Origin: Sapria himalayana
Lineage: Eukaryota > Streptophyta > Magnoliopsida > Malpighiales > Rafflesiaceae
DNA length: 64,000 nucleotides
Reading direction: 5' to 3'
Assembly: GCA_029783825.1 (NCBI GenBank)
Contig: JAREIK010002454.1
Coordinates: forward strand, 29,998 to 93,997
Shown here: positions 14,701 through 28,463 of the stretch, piece after piece
Position numbering within the stretch: the stretch's first letter is position 1
How the letters are laid out: the number at the start of each line of letters is the position of its first letter
Program-made: the position numbers and the translations under genes
The notes under the pieces: generated by a model
What the model was told of the DNA's origin: nothing
What the model saw: only the letters and a program-made list of their open reading frames with translations
The model's database searches: none

Positions 14701-14999
14701 TGATATTTTCTCACATTTTTAAAGTTTATAACCTTTGAAAATATAATAATTTTAAATATTTTTAAAAATGTGAATACTATATTTAGTAATAAGAATCATT
14801 ATAATTATATATAATATAAACTAAATATAAAAAATTTTATTGATAGATATGATATCAATTATCAAAAAATAAATTAATATGCTATTATTAATATGATAGA
14901 TATAAATTAAATTAGAATTGCAAAACCTTAAATTATTCAAAATCAAATTAATATTTATTACCAAATAATAATTTTTATTTTTTAGTTTTTGCTTCTTTT

Positions 15000-15011
15000 T
15001 ATAAGCTTATA
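15000..15011. repeat. Example of the second satellite palindrome, TATAAGCTTATA
   Basis: A perfect 12 bp dyad containing a HindIII site recurs in many monomers, roughly 220-260 bp after the main palindrome (for example near 11880, 12480, 18204 and 52219). Other monomers carry one-base variants. It implies that HindIII digestion would give a ladder with a step of about 600 bp. Confidence 0.85.
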
Positions 15012-18000
15012 TTTTTTTTGATTATAAATAAATTATTTAAATTATATTTAAGGTATACGAGTTTAAAGTTTTAAGTGCTTAGGGGCATTTGTGTTTAAGA
15101 GTTTATAGATTTAAGTGTTTAGGCATTTAGTGGTATATAAGTTTTATTTAAACAATGATATAACAAAAAATTTATTTTTATTTTTTTTTCTAATTTTTTA
15201 AGCTTATAACCTTAGAAAATATAAAAATTTCTAAATTTTTTTCAAATGTAAATATAATATTTAGTTATAATAATCTTAGTAAATACAAGTCATTTAAATT
15301 CAATATAAATAATAACATTGCTAGATATTATAATAATGACCAATAAATAAATTAATAAACTGTTATTAATAAGATAGATATTATTTAAAATATATTTGCA
15401 AAATCTAAATTTATGTAAAATCAAAGTATATATTACTAAATAATAATTTTTTTAAAGATTTTACTTTTTTTATAAGTTTATATTTTTGTTATTAAAAATA
15501 AATTATTTAAATTATATTTGTCTTCCTCATAATTTATTTTGTAATTTATAATTCTATAAAAATAGACTAATAAATAATTAAAATAAATATTTAAAATTAT
15601 AATGAATACAAATAAAATTGAGATTTATTATTTATTCTTCAGGATATATAGGTTTAATGGTTTAAGTATTTAGGTGTTTTGGGGTTTAGTCATTTAAGTG
15701 TTTATGCCTTAGGTGATTTTCTATAATTTTTGAAGGTTATAACCTTTGAAAATATAATAATTTTTAATTTTTTTTAAAATGTGAATATAATTTTTAGTTA
15801 TAATAATCTTGATAATTATATATAATGTAAAATAAATATAAATAATTTTATTAATAGATATTATAATAATGATCAATAAATAAATTAATAAACTATTATT
15901 AATTAGAATGATATAAATTAAAATATAATTTCAAAATCTAAAATTATTCAAAATTAAATTAAAATAAATTACTAAATAATAATATTTTGTTTTGAAAATT
16001 TTACCTCTTATTATAATCATATAATTTTATGATCAAAAATAAATTATTTAAATTATATCTGTCTCACTAATAATTTATTTTGTAATTAATATTTCAATAA
16101 AAATTAACTGATATATAATTAAAATGAATATTTAAAATTATAATGAATACTAATAAAAATGAGATTTATTATTTATTTTTTAGAGTATACTAATTTAAAG
16201 GCTTATGTATTTATGGGCTTCTGGTTTAGGAGTTTAGTCATTAAGAATTTAGGTATTTTATTGTTTATAGATTTTTTAAAAAATCTAATAACAAAAAATT
16301 TAATTTTTTGTTTTTAAATAATTTTCAAAGGTTATAACCTTTGAAAACTTTATAATTTTTAAATTTTTTTAAAATGTGAAAATATTATTATGTTATAATA
16401 ATCTAAATAATTATATATTATGTAAATTCAATATAAATAATTTTTTTATAGATATTATTATTACGATAATAAAATAAATTAATAAACTATTATTAATAAG
16501 ATAAATATTAAATAAAATGTATTTGTAAAACCTAAATTGATTCAAAATCAAAGTAAAATATATAAATAAGATAGATATAAGATAAACTATTATTAATAAG
16601 ATAAAATAACAGGTTTAAAATATTATATATTTAGGAGTTTTGTAATTTAAGAATTTAGTGATTTAAGTGTTTAGGCATTTAGCAGTTTATAGGTTTTATT
16701 TAAGAAAGAAAATAACAAAAAAAATTTTTTTGTTATTTGTTATCATTTTTGAAGGATATAACCTTTGAAACTGGAATAATTTTTAAATTTTTTTTAAATG
16801 TGAATACTATATTTAGTTATGATAATCTTAATAATTATATATCATATAAATTCAATATACACAATTATATTGATATATATTATAATAATGATCATTCAAA
16901 AGATTAATAAACAATTATTAATAAGATAAATATTGTTTAAAATATATTTACAAACCCTAAGATTATTCAAAATCAAAGTGAAATATTTACAAAACCTAAA
17001 ATATATAAGCTTATATATTTTTAATGAAAAATAAATTATTTAAATTATATTTGTCTAACTATTACTTTACTTTTTAATTTATATTTATATAAAAATAAAC
17101 TAATAAATAATTAAAATGTATATATAAAATTATAATGAATACTAATAATAATGAGATTTATGATTTATTATTTAGGGTATACCTATTTAATGGGTTAAGT
17201 TTATTGTGGTTTTTGGGTTAATGAGTTTATTGATTTATATGTTTACACATTTAGGTGTTTATAGGTTTTATTTAATTAATGAAATAAATAAAAATTTATT
17301 TTTATGAATTTTCGTGATTTTCAAAGGTTATAACATTTGAAAATATAATAATTTTTTAATAGTCCTAAAGTATTAATACTATACTTAGTTACAATAATCT
17401 TAATAATTATATTTGATTTAAATTAAATATAAAAAATTTTATTAATATATATTATTTTGATGATGAAAAAATAAATTAATAAACTTTTATTAATAAGACA
17501 GATATTAATTAAAATATATTTGCAGAACATAAATTAATTCAAAATCAAAGTAAATTATATTACTAAATAAAATTTTAAATTTTTGAAATTTTGTTTATTT
17601 TTATAGGCTTATATATTTTTTCATAAAAAATAATTTATTTAAATTATATATGTCTCGCTCATTATTTATTTTAAAATTAATATTTCTATAAAAATAAACT
17701 AAAAAAATAATTAAAATGAATATTTAAAATTATAATGAATACAAATAAAAATGAGATTTATTATTTATTATTTAGGTCATATAGGTTTAATGGTTTAAGT
17801 ATTTAGAGGGTTTTGGGGTTTAAAAGTCTAGAGATTTAAATGTTTAGGCATTTAGTGGTTTATAAGTTTTATTTAAATAATAAAATAATAAAAAAATTAT
17901 TTTTGTGATTTTTTATCATTTTTGAAGGTTATAACCTTTGAAAATATAATAATTTTTAAATTTTTTTCAAATGTAAATATAACATTTAGTTATAATAATC

Positions 18001-19693
18001 ATAATAATTAAAAGACATTTAAATTCAATATAAGTAATTTTATTGTTATATATTATAAAATTGATCAAATAATAAATTAAAAACCTATTCTTAATAAGTT
18101 TGATAGCAATTAAAATATAATTGCAAAACCTATATATAATGATTCAAAATCAAAGTAAAATATATTAATAAATAATAATTTTTTGTTTTCAAATTTTTAC
18201 TTCTTTTAATAAGCTTATATATATTTTTTTTGATTAAAAATAAATTATTAAAATTATAGTTGTCTTGCTCATTATTTATTCTGTAATTAATAGTTCTATA
18301 AAAAATAAACTAATAAATAATTAATATGAATATTTAAAATTATGATAAATACAAATTAAAATGAGATTTATGATTTATTATATGTGGTATCCTGGTTTAA
18401 TGCTTTCATTATTTAGGAGTTTTCTCGTTTAGAAGTTTATCAATTTATGTTTTTAGGTATTTAGTGGTTTATAGGTTTTATTTATATAATAAAAATAAAA
18501 AATGTTTTTAGATTTTTTCTGATTTTAAAAGGTTATACCCTTTGAAAATAAAATAATTTTTAAAATTTTTTGAAATGTGAATACAATGTATAATTATATT
18601 AATCTTACTAATTATATATCATATAAATTCAATATAAATAATTTTAATGATAGATATTATAATAATGATCGAAAATTAAATTAATAAACTATAATTAAAA
18701 ATATAAATATTAATTAAAATATATTTACATAACACAAAATGATTAAAAATCAAATAAAAATATATTACTAAATAATAATATTTAATTTTTAAAATATTCA
18801 TTCTTTTATAAGCTTATATTTTTTTTATTAAAATAAATTATTTAAATAATATTTGTCTCACTCGAAATTTATTTTGTAATTAATTTTTCTAAAAAGTTAA
18901 ACTATAAATAATTAAAATGAATATTTAAATTTATAATAAATAGAAAAAAAATGAGATTTATTATTTATTAAGTAGTATATAGATGTTAAAAGGTTTATGT
19001 ATTTAGGGGTTTCGGGATTTATGAGCTTACTTATTTAAGTAAGTAATCATTTAATGATCTATAGGTTTTATTTAAAAAATGAATAACAATAAATTTATTA
19101 TTATTATTTTTTCTCATTTTTTAAGGTTATAAACTTTGAAAATATAATAATTTTTGAATTATTTTTAAAAGTGAATACAATATTTAGTTATAATAATCAT
19201 TATATTTATATATCATATAAATTCAATATAAACTATTTTATTGATAAATATTCTAATAATGATCAAAAAATAAATTAATAATCTATTATTAATAAGATAG
19301 TTATCAATTATAATATAATTACAATACCTAAAATGATTCAGAAGCAAAGCAAAATATATTACTATATATTAATTTTTTGTTTTGAATTTTTTTTTCTTTT
19401 AAAAAGTTTATCTATATTATTTTGATGAAAAATAATTTTTAAAAATTATATTTGTGTGACTTATAATTTATTTTGTAATTAATATTTATATAAAAATAAA
19501 CAAATTATTAATTAAATTTGAATATTTAAAATTAAAATGAAAAAAATTGAGATTCATTCTTTATTATTTAGGAATATCGGTTTAATTTAAATTAGATCTG
19601 TCTCACTAATAATTTATTTTGTAATTAATATTTTTATAAAAATAAACTGATAAATAATTAAAATTATATTGAATAATTAAAATAATTTATTTT

Positions 19694-20280
19694 GTTCCTC
19701 TCTCAACTCTAGAATGATTGCTAAAGCTCTAACCAAAATAATAGGAGCTTTTACTTTATCTCTATTATGTCTCAACATATTTGATGTTGAATCACTATTC
19801 TATCAAAGTACATATTAGATCCATCTCTACATCTACATGGTGCATACAAAGTATAAAATACAAAGTAGGAAATAAGACTATAAGTTTGAATCTTTCACTC
19901 ACGTGTGGCTGGTCTGGACTCCATTGTTTACTGGCCCTACTTGGTGATGCTTCGGATATTTTTGGCTCTCTAATTAAGCATCGATTACCCTCTACTCCTG
20001 TTGGGAGAAGGTTGGGTGGCCCTCTATGCTGCCTGATATGGCTAGTGGGACCCATTCCTAGCTACTCGTGGGTTACTCCTGCCCACTTTGCTCAGTCTCA
20101 TCAGTTGTCTGAATGTTATCATCCCGGCTTGCTAGTGGTGCCCTATACAAGTTGGTGGCCCATACTTCTGGCTGCTTCTAGGACTTGCTGGCCCCTCTAA
20201 ATGCTACACCAAAATGGACAAGAATATGTGCACGTGTGTACTATGGTCCGTCGCTATGTGTGTGTGGTGCAGCAGTATCA
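19694..20280 (-). mobile_element. Unclassified insert, short copy with internal deletion
   Basis: GC-richer DNA with the same two ends as the 36915-39376 insert, in reverse orientation. The first about 110 bp (from GTTCCTCTCTCAACTCTAG to CTATCAAAG) match the reverse complement of 39265-39376. The last roughly 420 bp (to GGTGCAGCAGTATCA) match the reverse complement of 36915-37320. About 1.9 kb between them is missing, with a switch near 19805. Strand is given by the poly(A) sense of the longer copies. The satellite on both sides is continuous in type with the flanks of the long copy. A frame at 19781-20200 is discussed under findings but is not called a gene. Confidence 0.85.
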
Positions 20281-23200
20281 GGGTTTAGGAGTTAAGTAAT
20301 TTAAGTATTTAGGTATTTTGTGGTTTATAGGTTTTATTTAAATAATTAAATAACAAAAAATTATTGTTATAAGTTTTTCTCATTTTCAAGGTTATAACCA
20401 TTGAAAATATTATAATTTTTAATTTTTTTTTCAAATGTTAATACAATATTTAATTATAATAATCATAAAAATTAAATATCATGTAAATTCAATATACATA
20501 ATTTTATTGATCGATATTGTAATACTGATCATAAAATAGATTAATAAACTATTATTAATAAGATAGATATTAATTAAAATATATTTGCAAAGCCTAAAAC
20601 GATTATAAATCAAAGTAAAATATATGACTAAATAATAATTTTATATTTTTAAAATTTTGATTCTTTTTATATGCTCATAAATTTTTTTGATGAAGATAAA
20701 TTATTTAAATTATATTTGTCTCATTCATAATTTTATTTTGCAATTAATATTTATATAAAAATAAACTCATAAATAATTAAAATGAATATTGAAATTTTAA
20801 TGAATACAAATAAAAATGAGATTTATGATTAATTATTTAGGGTATACCGGTTTTTTTATTTGTTTAAGTATTTAGGAGTTTAGTAGTTTAGTGATTTACG
20901 TGTTTAGACATTTAGTAGTTTATATGTTTTATTTAAATAATGAAATAACAAAATATTATTTTTCAAAATTTTTATCAATTTTGAAGGTTATAATCTTTAT
21001 AAATATAATAATTTTTAATTTTTTTCAAATGTGAATACAATATTTAGTTATAATAAACTTATTAATTATATATAATGTAAATGAAATATAAACAATTTTT
21101 ATGATAGATATTTATAAACTAAATATAAATATAAATATAATAATGATCAATAAATAAATTAATAAACTTTTATATATTGATAGATATTTATATATTATTT
21201 ATAAATACATAAACCTTTAAAGATGGTTTAAATATTTATGTATTTCTTAGTTTTGGGGTTTTTGGGTTTAGGAGTTTAATGATTTAACCATTTAGGTATT
21301 TAGTAGTTTATATGTTTTATATAAACAATAAAATAACAAAAAAATTATTTTTGTGATTTTATCTCATTTTCAAAGATGATAACCTTTAAAAATATAATAA
21401 TTTCTAAATTATTTTCAAACATAAATATAATATTTAGTTATAATAATCTTTATAATTATATATCATATATATTCAATATAAACAATTTTATTGATAAATA
21501 TTCTAATAATGATCAAAAAATAAATTAATAATCTATTATTAATAAGATAGATATCAATTAAAATATAATTACAAAACCTAAAATGATTCAGAAGCAAAGC
21601 AAATATATTACTATATAATAATTTTTTGTTTTAATTTTTTTTTTCTTTTAAAAAGTTTATCTATTATTTTTTGATGAAAAATAATTTATATAAATTATTT
21701 TTGTCTAGCTCAATTTATTTTGTAATATATATTTATATATAAATATACAAATAAATAATTAAAATGAATATTTAAAATTATAATAAAAAAATGAGATTTA
21801 TTATTTATTATTTAGGGATACTGTTAAATTAAAATTAGATCTGTCTCACTAATAATTTATTTTGTAATTAATATTTCTATAAAAATAAACTGATAAATAA
21901 TTAAAATAAAAATTTTAAATTATACTAAATAAAAATTAAAATTAGATCTATGATTTATTATTAATCTATATCTGTTTAATGTAATAAGTATTTAAAGGTT
22001 TGTTGATTAGGAGTTTAGCAATTTATGTTTTTAGGCTTTTAGTGGTTAATAGGTTTTATTTAAAAAATAAAATCACAAAAAAAATTTCTATAATTTGTTA
22101 TCATTTTCATAGGTTATAAACTTTGAAAATATAATAATATTTACAATTTTTTGAAATGTGAATACAATATTTAGTTATAATAATATTAATAATTATATAT
22201 CATATAAATTCAATATAAAGAATTTTATTGATTGATAATATAATAATGATCAAAAATTAAATTAATAAGCTATTAAAAAAAGATTGATATTAATTAAAAA
22301 ATATTTACAAAGCCCAAATTGATTAAAAATAAAGTAAAATATATTACTGGATAATAATTTTTAATTTTAAAATTTGTTCTTCTTTTATAAGCATATATTT
22401 TTTTTATTAAAAATAAATTAATTAAAATATATATGTCGCTCTCATAATTTAATTTGAAATAAATATTTCTATAAAAATAAACTAATAAATAATTAAAATT
22501 AATATTTAATATTATAATAAAAAGAAATAAAAATTAGATTTATTAATTATTAAGTAGTATATAGCAGTTTAATGGTTTATGTATTTAGGCATTACGAGGT
22601 TTAGGAGTTTACTGATTTAACTATGTATGTATTTAGTTGTTTATAGGTTTTATTTAAGAAAAAAAATAAAAAAAATTTATTTTTATTATTTTTTGATATT
22701 TTCAAAGGTTATAACCTTTGAAAATATTATAATTTTTAAATTTTTTTCAAAAGTGAATAAATATTTATTTATAATAATCATAATAATTATATATCTTATA
22801 AATTCAACATAAACAATTTTATTCATAGATATTCTAATAATTATCAAAAAATAAATTAAAATATATTATGAATAAGATTGATATTACTAAAAATTTAATA
22901 TTAAAACCTAAAATAATTCAAAAGCAAAGCAAAATATATTACTTAATAATACTTATTTGTTTTTAAATTTTTATTCTTTTTATAAGCTTATCTATTTTGT
23001 GATGAAAAATAATTTTTATAAATTATATGTTTAACTTATAATTTGTTTTATAATTAATATATATATATAAATAAAAAACTAAACAATCAAAATGAATTTT
23101 TTAAATTATAATTAAAACAAATAAAAATGAGATTTATTAATTATTATTTAGGGTATACCCATTTAAATGATTATCTATATATGGGTATCGAGATTTTGTA

Positions 23201-23848
23201 GTATAGTGATTTAAGTGTTTAGGCATTTAGTGATTTATAGGTTTTATTTAAACAATGAAATAATAATAAAAATTATATTTATTTTTTCACATGTTCAAAG
23301 GTAATCTTTGAAAATCTAATAATTTTAAAATTTTTTTCTAAAGTGAATAAAATATTTAGTTATAATAATCATTAAATCTATATATCATTTAAATATTTTT
23401 ATTTATAAATATTCTAATAATGATCAAAAAATAAATTAATAATCTATTATTAATTAGTTAGATATCAATTAAAATATAATTACGAAACCTAAAATGATTC
23501 AAAAACAAAGTAAAATATATTACTATATAATAATTTTTTGTTTTTAATTTTTTACTTCTTTTAATAAGTTTATCTATATTTTTTTGTTGAAAAATAATTT
23601 ATATAAATTATATATGTCTAACTTATAATTTATTTGGTAATTAATATTTATATAAAGATAAACAAATAAATAATTAAAATGAATATTTAAAATTATAATG
23701 AAAAAAATAAAAATGAGATTTATTATTTATTATTTAGAATATACCTGTTTAAAAAATTTATCTATTTAGGGTTTTCGAGATTTTGAAGTTATTGATTTAA
23801 GTATTTAGGCATTTAAAGGTTTATAACTTTTATTCAAACAATGAAATA
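20281..23848 (+). repeat. AT-rich ~600 bp satellite array, forward block 3
   Basis: Boxes are centred near 20394, 20990, 21379, 22116, 22711 and 23303. The interval 20990-21379 is only 389 bases and contains a rearranged stretch (about 21105-21240) rich in AAATATAAATATAA. The box at 23303 has lost three central bases (AAAGGTAATCTTT). The monomer at 21379-22116 is a long form with the duplicated TTTATTTTGTAATTAATATT segment. The block ends inside a monomer after ACAATGAAATA. No gene is seen. Confidence 0.93.
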
Positions 23849-24204
23849 GCTTTGCAATGTTTTCCATTGCATAACAATGACATATAGGCAAATGCTTGAT
23901 GTTGCATGTCACACACATGCACAATCTTATATTTGCATAGTTTTAATATGGTGCATCAATCAGCTTCCTCCAAAAGGCTTGGACAAATCCGAATGGAAAG
24001 GATGCAGTGCACATAATGACTCAATGCCAACTATGATGTCCGGGAATGCCTGGTGATTTTAGTTGTATTCGTACGCTTGGAATTATTAGGCAGTATGTTT
24101 TTTATGTATTTTATGCATAGAATCATTAATGTGCATAGGATTTGGTGGGCTGGCCTAATTTAGTCAGCTTTTTAGTCTCTTGTAAGTTGTGCGCCTAAAT
24201 GATA

Positions 24205-24244
24205 AATAAAGTGTGTATTTTCCAAAAAAAAAACAAAAAAAAAA
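24205..24244 (+). other. AATAAA signal followed by poly(A) tract
   Basis: AATAAA at 24205-24210 is followed 13 bases later by a run of A residues interrupted by one C. The same arrangement occurs at 38166-38200 and, reversed, around 63845-63880. It looks like the 3' end of a polyadenylated transcript that was copied into DNA. I cannot name the parent transcript. Confidence 0.6.
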
Positions 24245-24245
24245 T

Positions 24246-24325
24246 AATAAACCCAAAACATTAAATCCTAAACCTTAAACCATAAACTATAACCCTAACC
24301 CATAAACCCTAAATCCTAAATCTCT
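24246..24325 (-). repeat. Degenerate plant-type telomere-like repeats in insert
   Basis: About 80 bp of CCCTAAA-like words: AACCTTAAACCATAAACTAT, AACCCTAACCC, AAACCCTAAATCCTAAATC. TTTAGGG is on the minus strand. The block sits directly after the poly(A) tract and is present in all three copies that cover this part of the insert (38200-38282; 63765-63845 in the other orientation). Confidence 0.8.
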
Positions 24326-24486
24326 TGTTTGCCACTTTTATAATCAAATGACTAAGTGTTAAATTTAAATTTAAATTCACAACTTTTAAGAATGTCACAA
24401 ATTTTTTTTTTTGTATATGTAACACAAAGTCATGACTCAAGGGGTGAGTTATGGATTCAGTCTCTTTCTTGCTTTAGATTATTGTA

Positions 24487-24720
24487 GCATTAGCAATGGT
24501 CATGATTGTATATTTTGTCTTTAGAACTAAAATTCATATCGATGAGAATATGCCATAACTTGTGTCTCTCTGTTGAACATATTGTTATGGCACTAAGAAT
24601 GATCATGAATACATATTTAATCACTATAATAATGGGTCACAATATTGGATATGACCATATGTTGTGCATTTTATCTTTATATTGTAAAGTAATTGCTCTA
24701 GGAATGATTGTAACTTTGTA
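24487..24720 (+). repeat. ~104 bp-spaced degenerate motif inside insert
   Basis: A motif of the form GCACTAGGAATGATCATGA recurs at 24487 (GCATTAGCAATGGTCATGA), 24590 (GCACTAAGAATGATCATGA) and 24695 (GCTCTAGGAATGATTGTAA). The spacings are 103 and 105. The same spacings are seen at 38443, 38546 and 38651. This suggests the segment began as a roughly 104 bp tandem repeat. A 71-codon open frame overlaps it, but is more easily explained by this periodicity than by coding. Confidence 0.55.
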
Positions 24721-25110
24721 AATTCATCAAGAGCAAAAGTCATGACCCTAGAAATAGTTAAAGCTAGAATACTACTCTTTATAACTTTCTATAACTAAAA
24801 TTCTTGGGATTAGAAATATCACTATGGCTTTTTCCTTTGATTTGTGACCTCAAGTGTCAATATGCAAGACTAATATTTTGAGCAATGATTAAAACCTTTT
24901 ATACATTTGAATATGATTTATATACACCTTTTTGGGTATTGCGAGCTTGTATACCTAACTCATTTAATATAAAAAGAAAGAAATGATACTTTTAATATCC
25001 ATGAGGATATAAAAAAAGGCTTAGACATCCTAATAAAATTAATTTTTTTATTCTTGATTGAAAGAGAGCCCATACTTCTTGCCTTGCTTAAACCACCCTG
25101 GTGCTAGTTT

Positions 25111-28100
25111 GTACTAATAGTTTATTATTAATTTATTTTAATTAATATCTATCTTATTAAAAATAGTTTATTAATTTATTTTTTTATCATTATTATAATA
25201 TATATTAATACATTTTTTATATTGAAACTACAACAAATATAATTATTAAGATTATTATAACTAAGTATTGTATTTATATTTTAGAACTTTTAAAAAATTA
25301 TTATATTTTCAAAGGTCTTAACCTTTGAAAATCACGAAAATTCATAAAAATAAATTTTTTTGTTATTTCATTAAATAAATAAAACCTATAAACACAAAAT
25401 TGTGTAAACATATAAATCAATAAACTTTTTAACCCCAAAACCACAAAAAAGTTAAACAATTAAATAGTTATGCCCTAAATAATAAATCATAAATCTCATT
25501 TTTATTAGTATTCATTATAAATTTAAATATACATTTTAATTATTTATTAGTTTAATTTTATAAAAATATAAATTAAAAAATAAATTATTAGTGAGACAAA
25601 TATAATTTAAATAATTTATTTTTTCATCAAAAAATATATAGGCTTATAAATGGATACAAAAATTTAAAAATTTAAAATTAATATTTAGTATAATATTTCA
25701 CTTTGATTTTGAGTCTTTTTAGGTTTTGCAAATATATTTTAAACAATATTTATCATATTAATAATTGGTTATTACTTTTTTATGATTATTATAATAATAT
25801 TAATAAAATAGTTTATATAGAATTTATATTATAAATAATTATTATGATTATTATAACTTCATATTGTATTCACCTGTCAAAAAAAATTTAAAAATTATTA
25901 TATTTTCAAAAGTTATAACCTTCAAAAATGAGAAAAAATAACAAAAATAAATTTTTTGTTATTTTATTTTTTATATAAAACCTATAAACCACTAAATGAC
26001 TAAATACTAAAATGACTAAACTCCTAAACCTCGAAGCCCATAAATACTTAAAATATTAAATTAGTATAGTCTAAATAATAAATCATAAATCTCAGTTTTA
26101 TTAGTATTCATTACAATTTTAAATATTCATTTTAATTATTTATCAGTTTATTTTTATAAAAATATTAATTACAAAATAAATTATTAGTGCGCCATATATA
26201 ATTAAAATAATTTATTTTTCATCAAAAAATGATCATAAAAAGGGGTACAATTTTAAAAATAAAAAATTATTATTTAATAATATATATTATTTTGATTACG
26301 AATCATTTTAGATTTTACAATTATATTTTAATTTATATCATTCTTATAAATACAAGTTTATTAATTTATTTATTCATCATTATTATGATATCAATCAATA
26401 AAATTATTTATATTGAGATTATATTATATATAATTATTAAGATTATTATAACTAAATATTATATTCACATTTAAAAAAAAATTAAAAATTATTATATTTT
26501 CAAATGTTACAACCTTCAAAAATTAAAAAAAATCCAAAAATTAATTTTTTTGTTTTTTCATTCATTAAAAAAAACTATGAAACACTAAAGGTCTAAACAA
26601 TTAAATCACTAAACTCTTAAACAAAAAAATACATAAATACTTAAACCATTAAACCGGTATATCCTGAATAATAAATAATAAATCTCAATTTTATTTGTAT
26701 TCATTATAATTTTAAATATTCATTTTAATTATTTAGTAGTTTATTATTATAGTATTATAAATTACAAAATAAATTATGAGTAAGACAAATATAATTTAAA
26801 TAATTTATTTTTAATAACAAAAATATAAAGTTATAAAAAAAGCAAAACATTAAAAAAAATTATTATTTAGTAATATATTTTACTTTGATTTGAATAAATT
26901 TAGATTTGCAAATACTTTTTAAATAATAGCTTTTTTTAATAATAGTTGATAAATTTATTTTTTGATCATAATTATAATATCTAGCAATATAATTATTATA
27001 TTGAATTTAAATGAATTATAATTATGAAGATTATTATAAATAAATATTATATTTACATTTGAAAAAAATTTAAAAATTATTATATTTTCGAAGGATATAA
27101 TCTTCAAAAATTTGAAAAAATAATAAAAATAAATTTTTTGCAATATCATTGTTTAAATAAAACTTATAAACCACTAAGTGCCTACACACTTAAACATCTA
27201 AACTCCTAAACACAAAATCTCCTAAATACTTAAACCTTTAAACTCGTAAACCTTAAATATAATTTAAATAATTTATTAAAATATTAATTACAAAATAAAT
27301 TATGAGTGATACAAATATAATTTAAATAATTTAATTTTCACCAAAAAAATATATAAGCTTATAAAAAGAAGCAAAAACTAAAAAACAAAAAATTTTATTT
27401 AGTAATAAATTTTACTTGGATTTTGAATAATTTTAGGTTTTGCAATTATATTTTAATTTATATCCATCATAATAATAATAACATATTAATTTATTTTTTG
27501 ATAATTGATATCATATCTATCGATAAAATTGTTTATATTTAGTTTATATTATATATAATTATAATGATTATTATAACTAAATATTGTATTCAGATTTTTA
27601 AAAAATTTTAAAATTATTATATTGTTAAAGGTTATAACCTTTGATAATGTGAAAAAATATAAAAAATAATTTTTTTGTTTTTTCATTGTTTAAAAAAAAC
27701 AAATAAACCACTAAATGGCTAAAAACATAAATCGCTAAAGTCCTAAACAACAAAACCATTAAATACTTAAAATATTAAACTGGTATACATTAATAATAAT
27801 CCATAAATCTCATTTTAATTTTTATTTAGTATAATTTTATATTTTTATTTTAATTATTGATAAGTTTATTTTTATTGAAATATTAATTACAAAATAAATT
27901 ATTAGTGAGACAATTATAATTTAAATTAAACTGGTATACCCTAAATAATAAAGAATAAATCTCATTTTTTTCATTATAATTTTAAATATTCATTTTAATT
28001 ATTTCTTTGTTTATTTATATATAAATATTAATTACAAAATAAATTATGAGTTCGAAAAATATAATTTATATAAATTATTTTTAATTAAAAAAATATAGAT

Positions 28101-28463
28101 AAACTTATTAAAAGAATAAAAAATTCAAAACAAAAAAATTATTATATAGTAATATATTTTTCTTTGCTTCCGAATCATTTTAAGATTAATAATTATATTT
28201 TAATTAATATCTATCTTATTATTAATAAATTATTAATTTATATTTTGATAATTATTAGAATATTTATCAATAAAATTGTTTATATTGAATTTATATAATA
28301 TATAAATATAATGATTAGTATAACTAAATATTGTATTCACATTTGAAAAAAATTAAAAATTATTATATTTTCAATGGTTATAACCTTTGAAAATATCAAA
28401 AAATAATAAAAATAAATTTTTTGTTATTTTATTTTATAAATAAAACCTATAAACCACTAAATT
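25111..28463 (-). repeat. AT-rich ~600 bp satellite array, reverse block 1
   Basis: The same monomer is read on the other strand: CCTAAA words precede the box, and the AATAATAGTTTATTAATTTA and TGATCATTATTATAATATCTATCAAT segments are reversed. Boxes are centred near 25319, 25915, 26509, 27097, 27634 and 28380. The first four correspond to 41649, 42237, 42784 and 43379, about 16.3 kb further on, with unit-specific sequence in common (for example CACGAAAATTCATAAAAATA after the first box). No gene is seen. Confidence 0.93.
28456..28463 (+). repeat. Left 8 bp target site duplication of hAT copy 2 (ACTAAATT)
   Basis: ACTAAATT abuts the element and matches ACTAAATG at 32168-32175 in seven of eight bases. 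Eight base pairs is the standard hAT duplication length. Empty monomers read CCACTAAATGC once at this place. Confidence 0.8.

Larger units (their letters stand above)
7456..19693 (+). repeat. AT-rich ~600 bp satellite array, forward block 2
   Basis: Twenty palindrome boxes are centred near 7987, 8730, 9262, 9854, 10452, 11015, 11606, 12206, 12800, 13536, 14129, 14728, 15206, 15739, 16334, 16758, 17330, 17931, 18535 and 19129. The short intervals (424 and 478) are internal deletions. The long ones (743 and 736) carry a duplicated TTTATTTTGTAATTAATATT segment. The units at 10452-12206 resemble those at 17330-19129 more than their neighbours, giving a higher-order step of about 6.9 kb. The whole block is collinear with 44.9-56.3 kb. 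No gene is seen. Confidence 0.95.
23849..25110 (+). mobile_element. Unclassified insert, partial copy at a satellite orientation switch
   Basis: This sequence matches 37823-39075 in the same window orientation: CCATTGCATA...GACATA, GGCTTGGACAAATCC, an AATAAA signal with a poly(A) run, a telomere-like block, and the CACTAAGAATGATCATGA motifs. It lacks the first roughly 900 bp and the last roughly 300 bp of the longest copy. To its left the satellite is forward and broken inside a monomer. To its right, after CTAGTTTGT, the satellite runs in reverse. The left boundary is uncertain by about 12 bases. No intact coding frame is seen. Confidence 0.85.
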
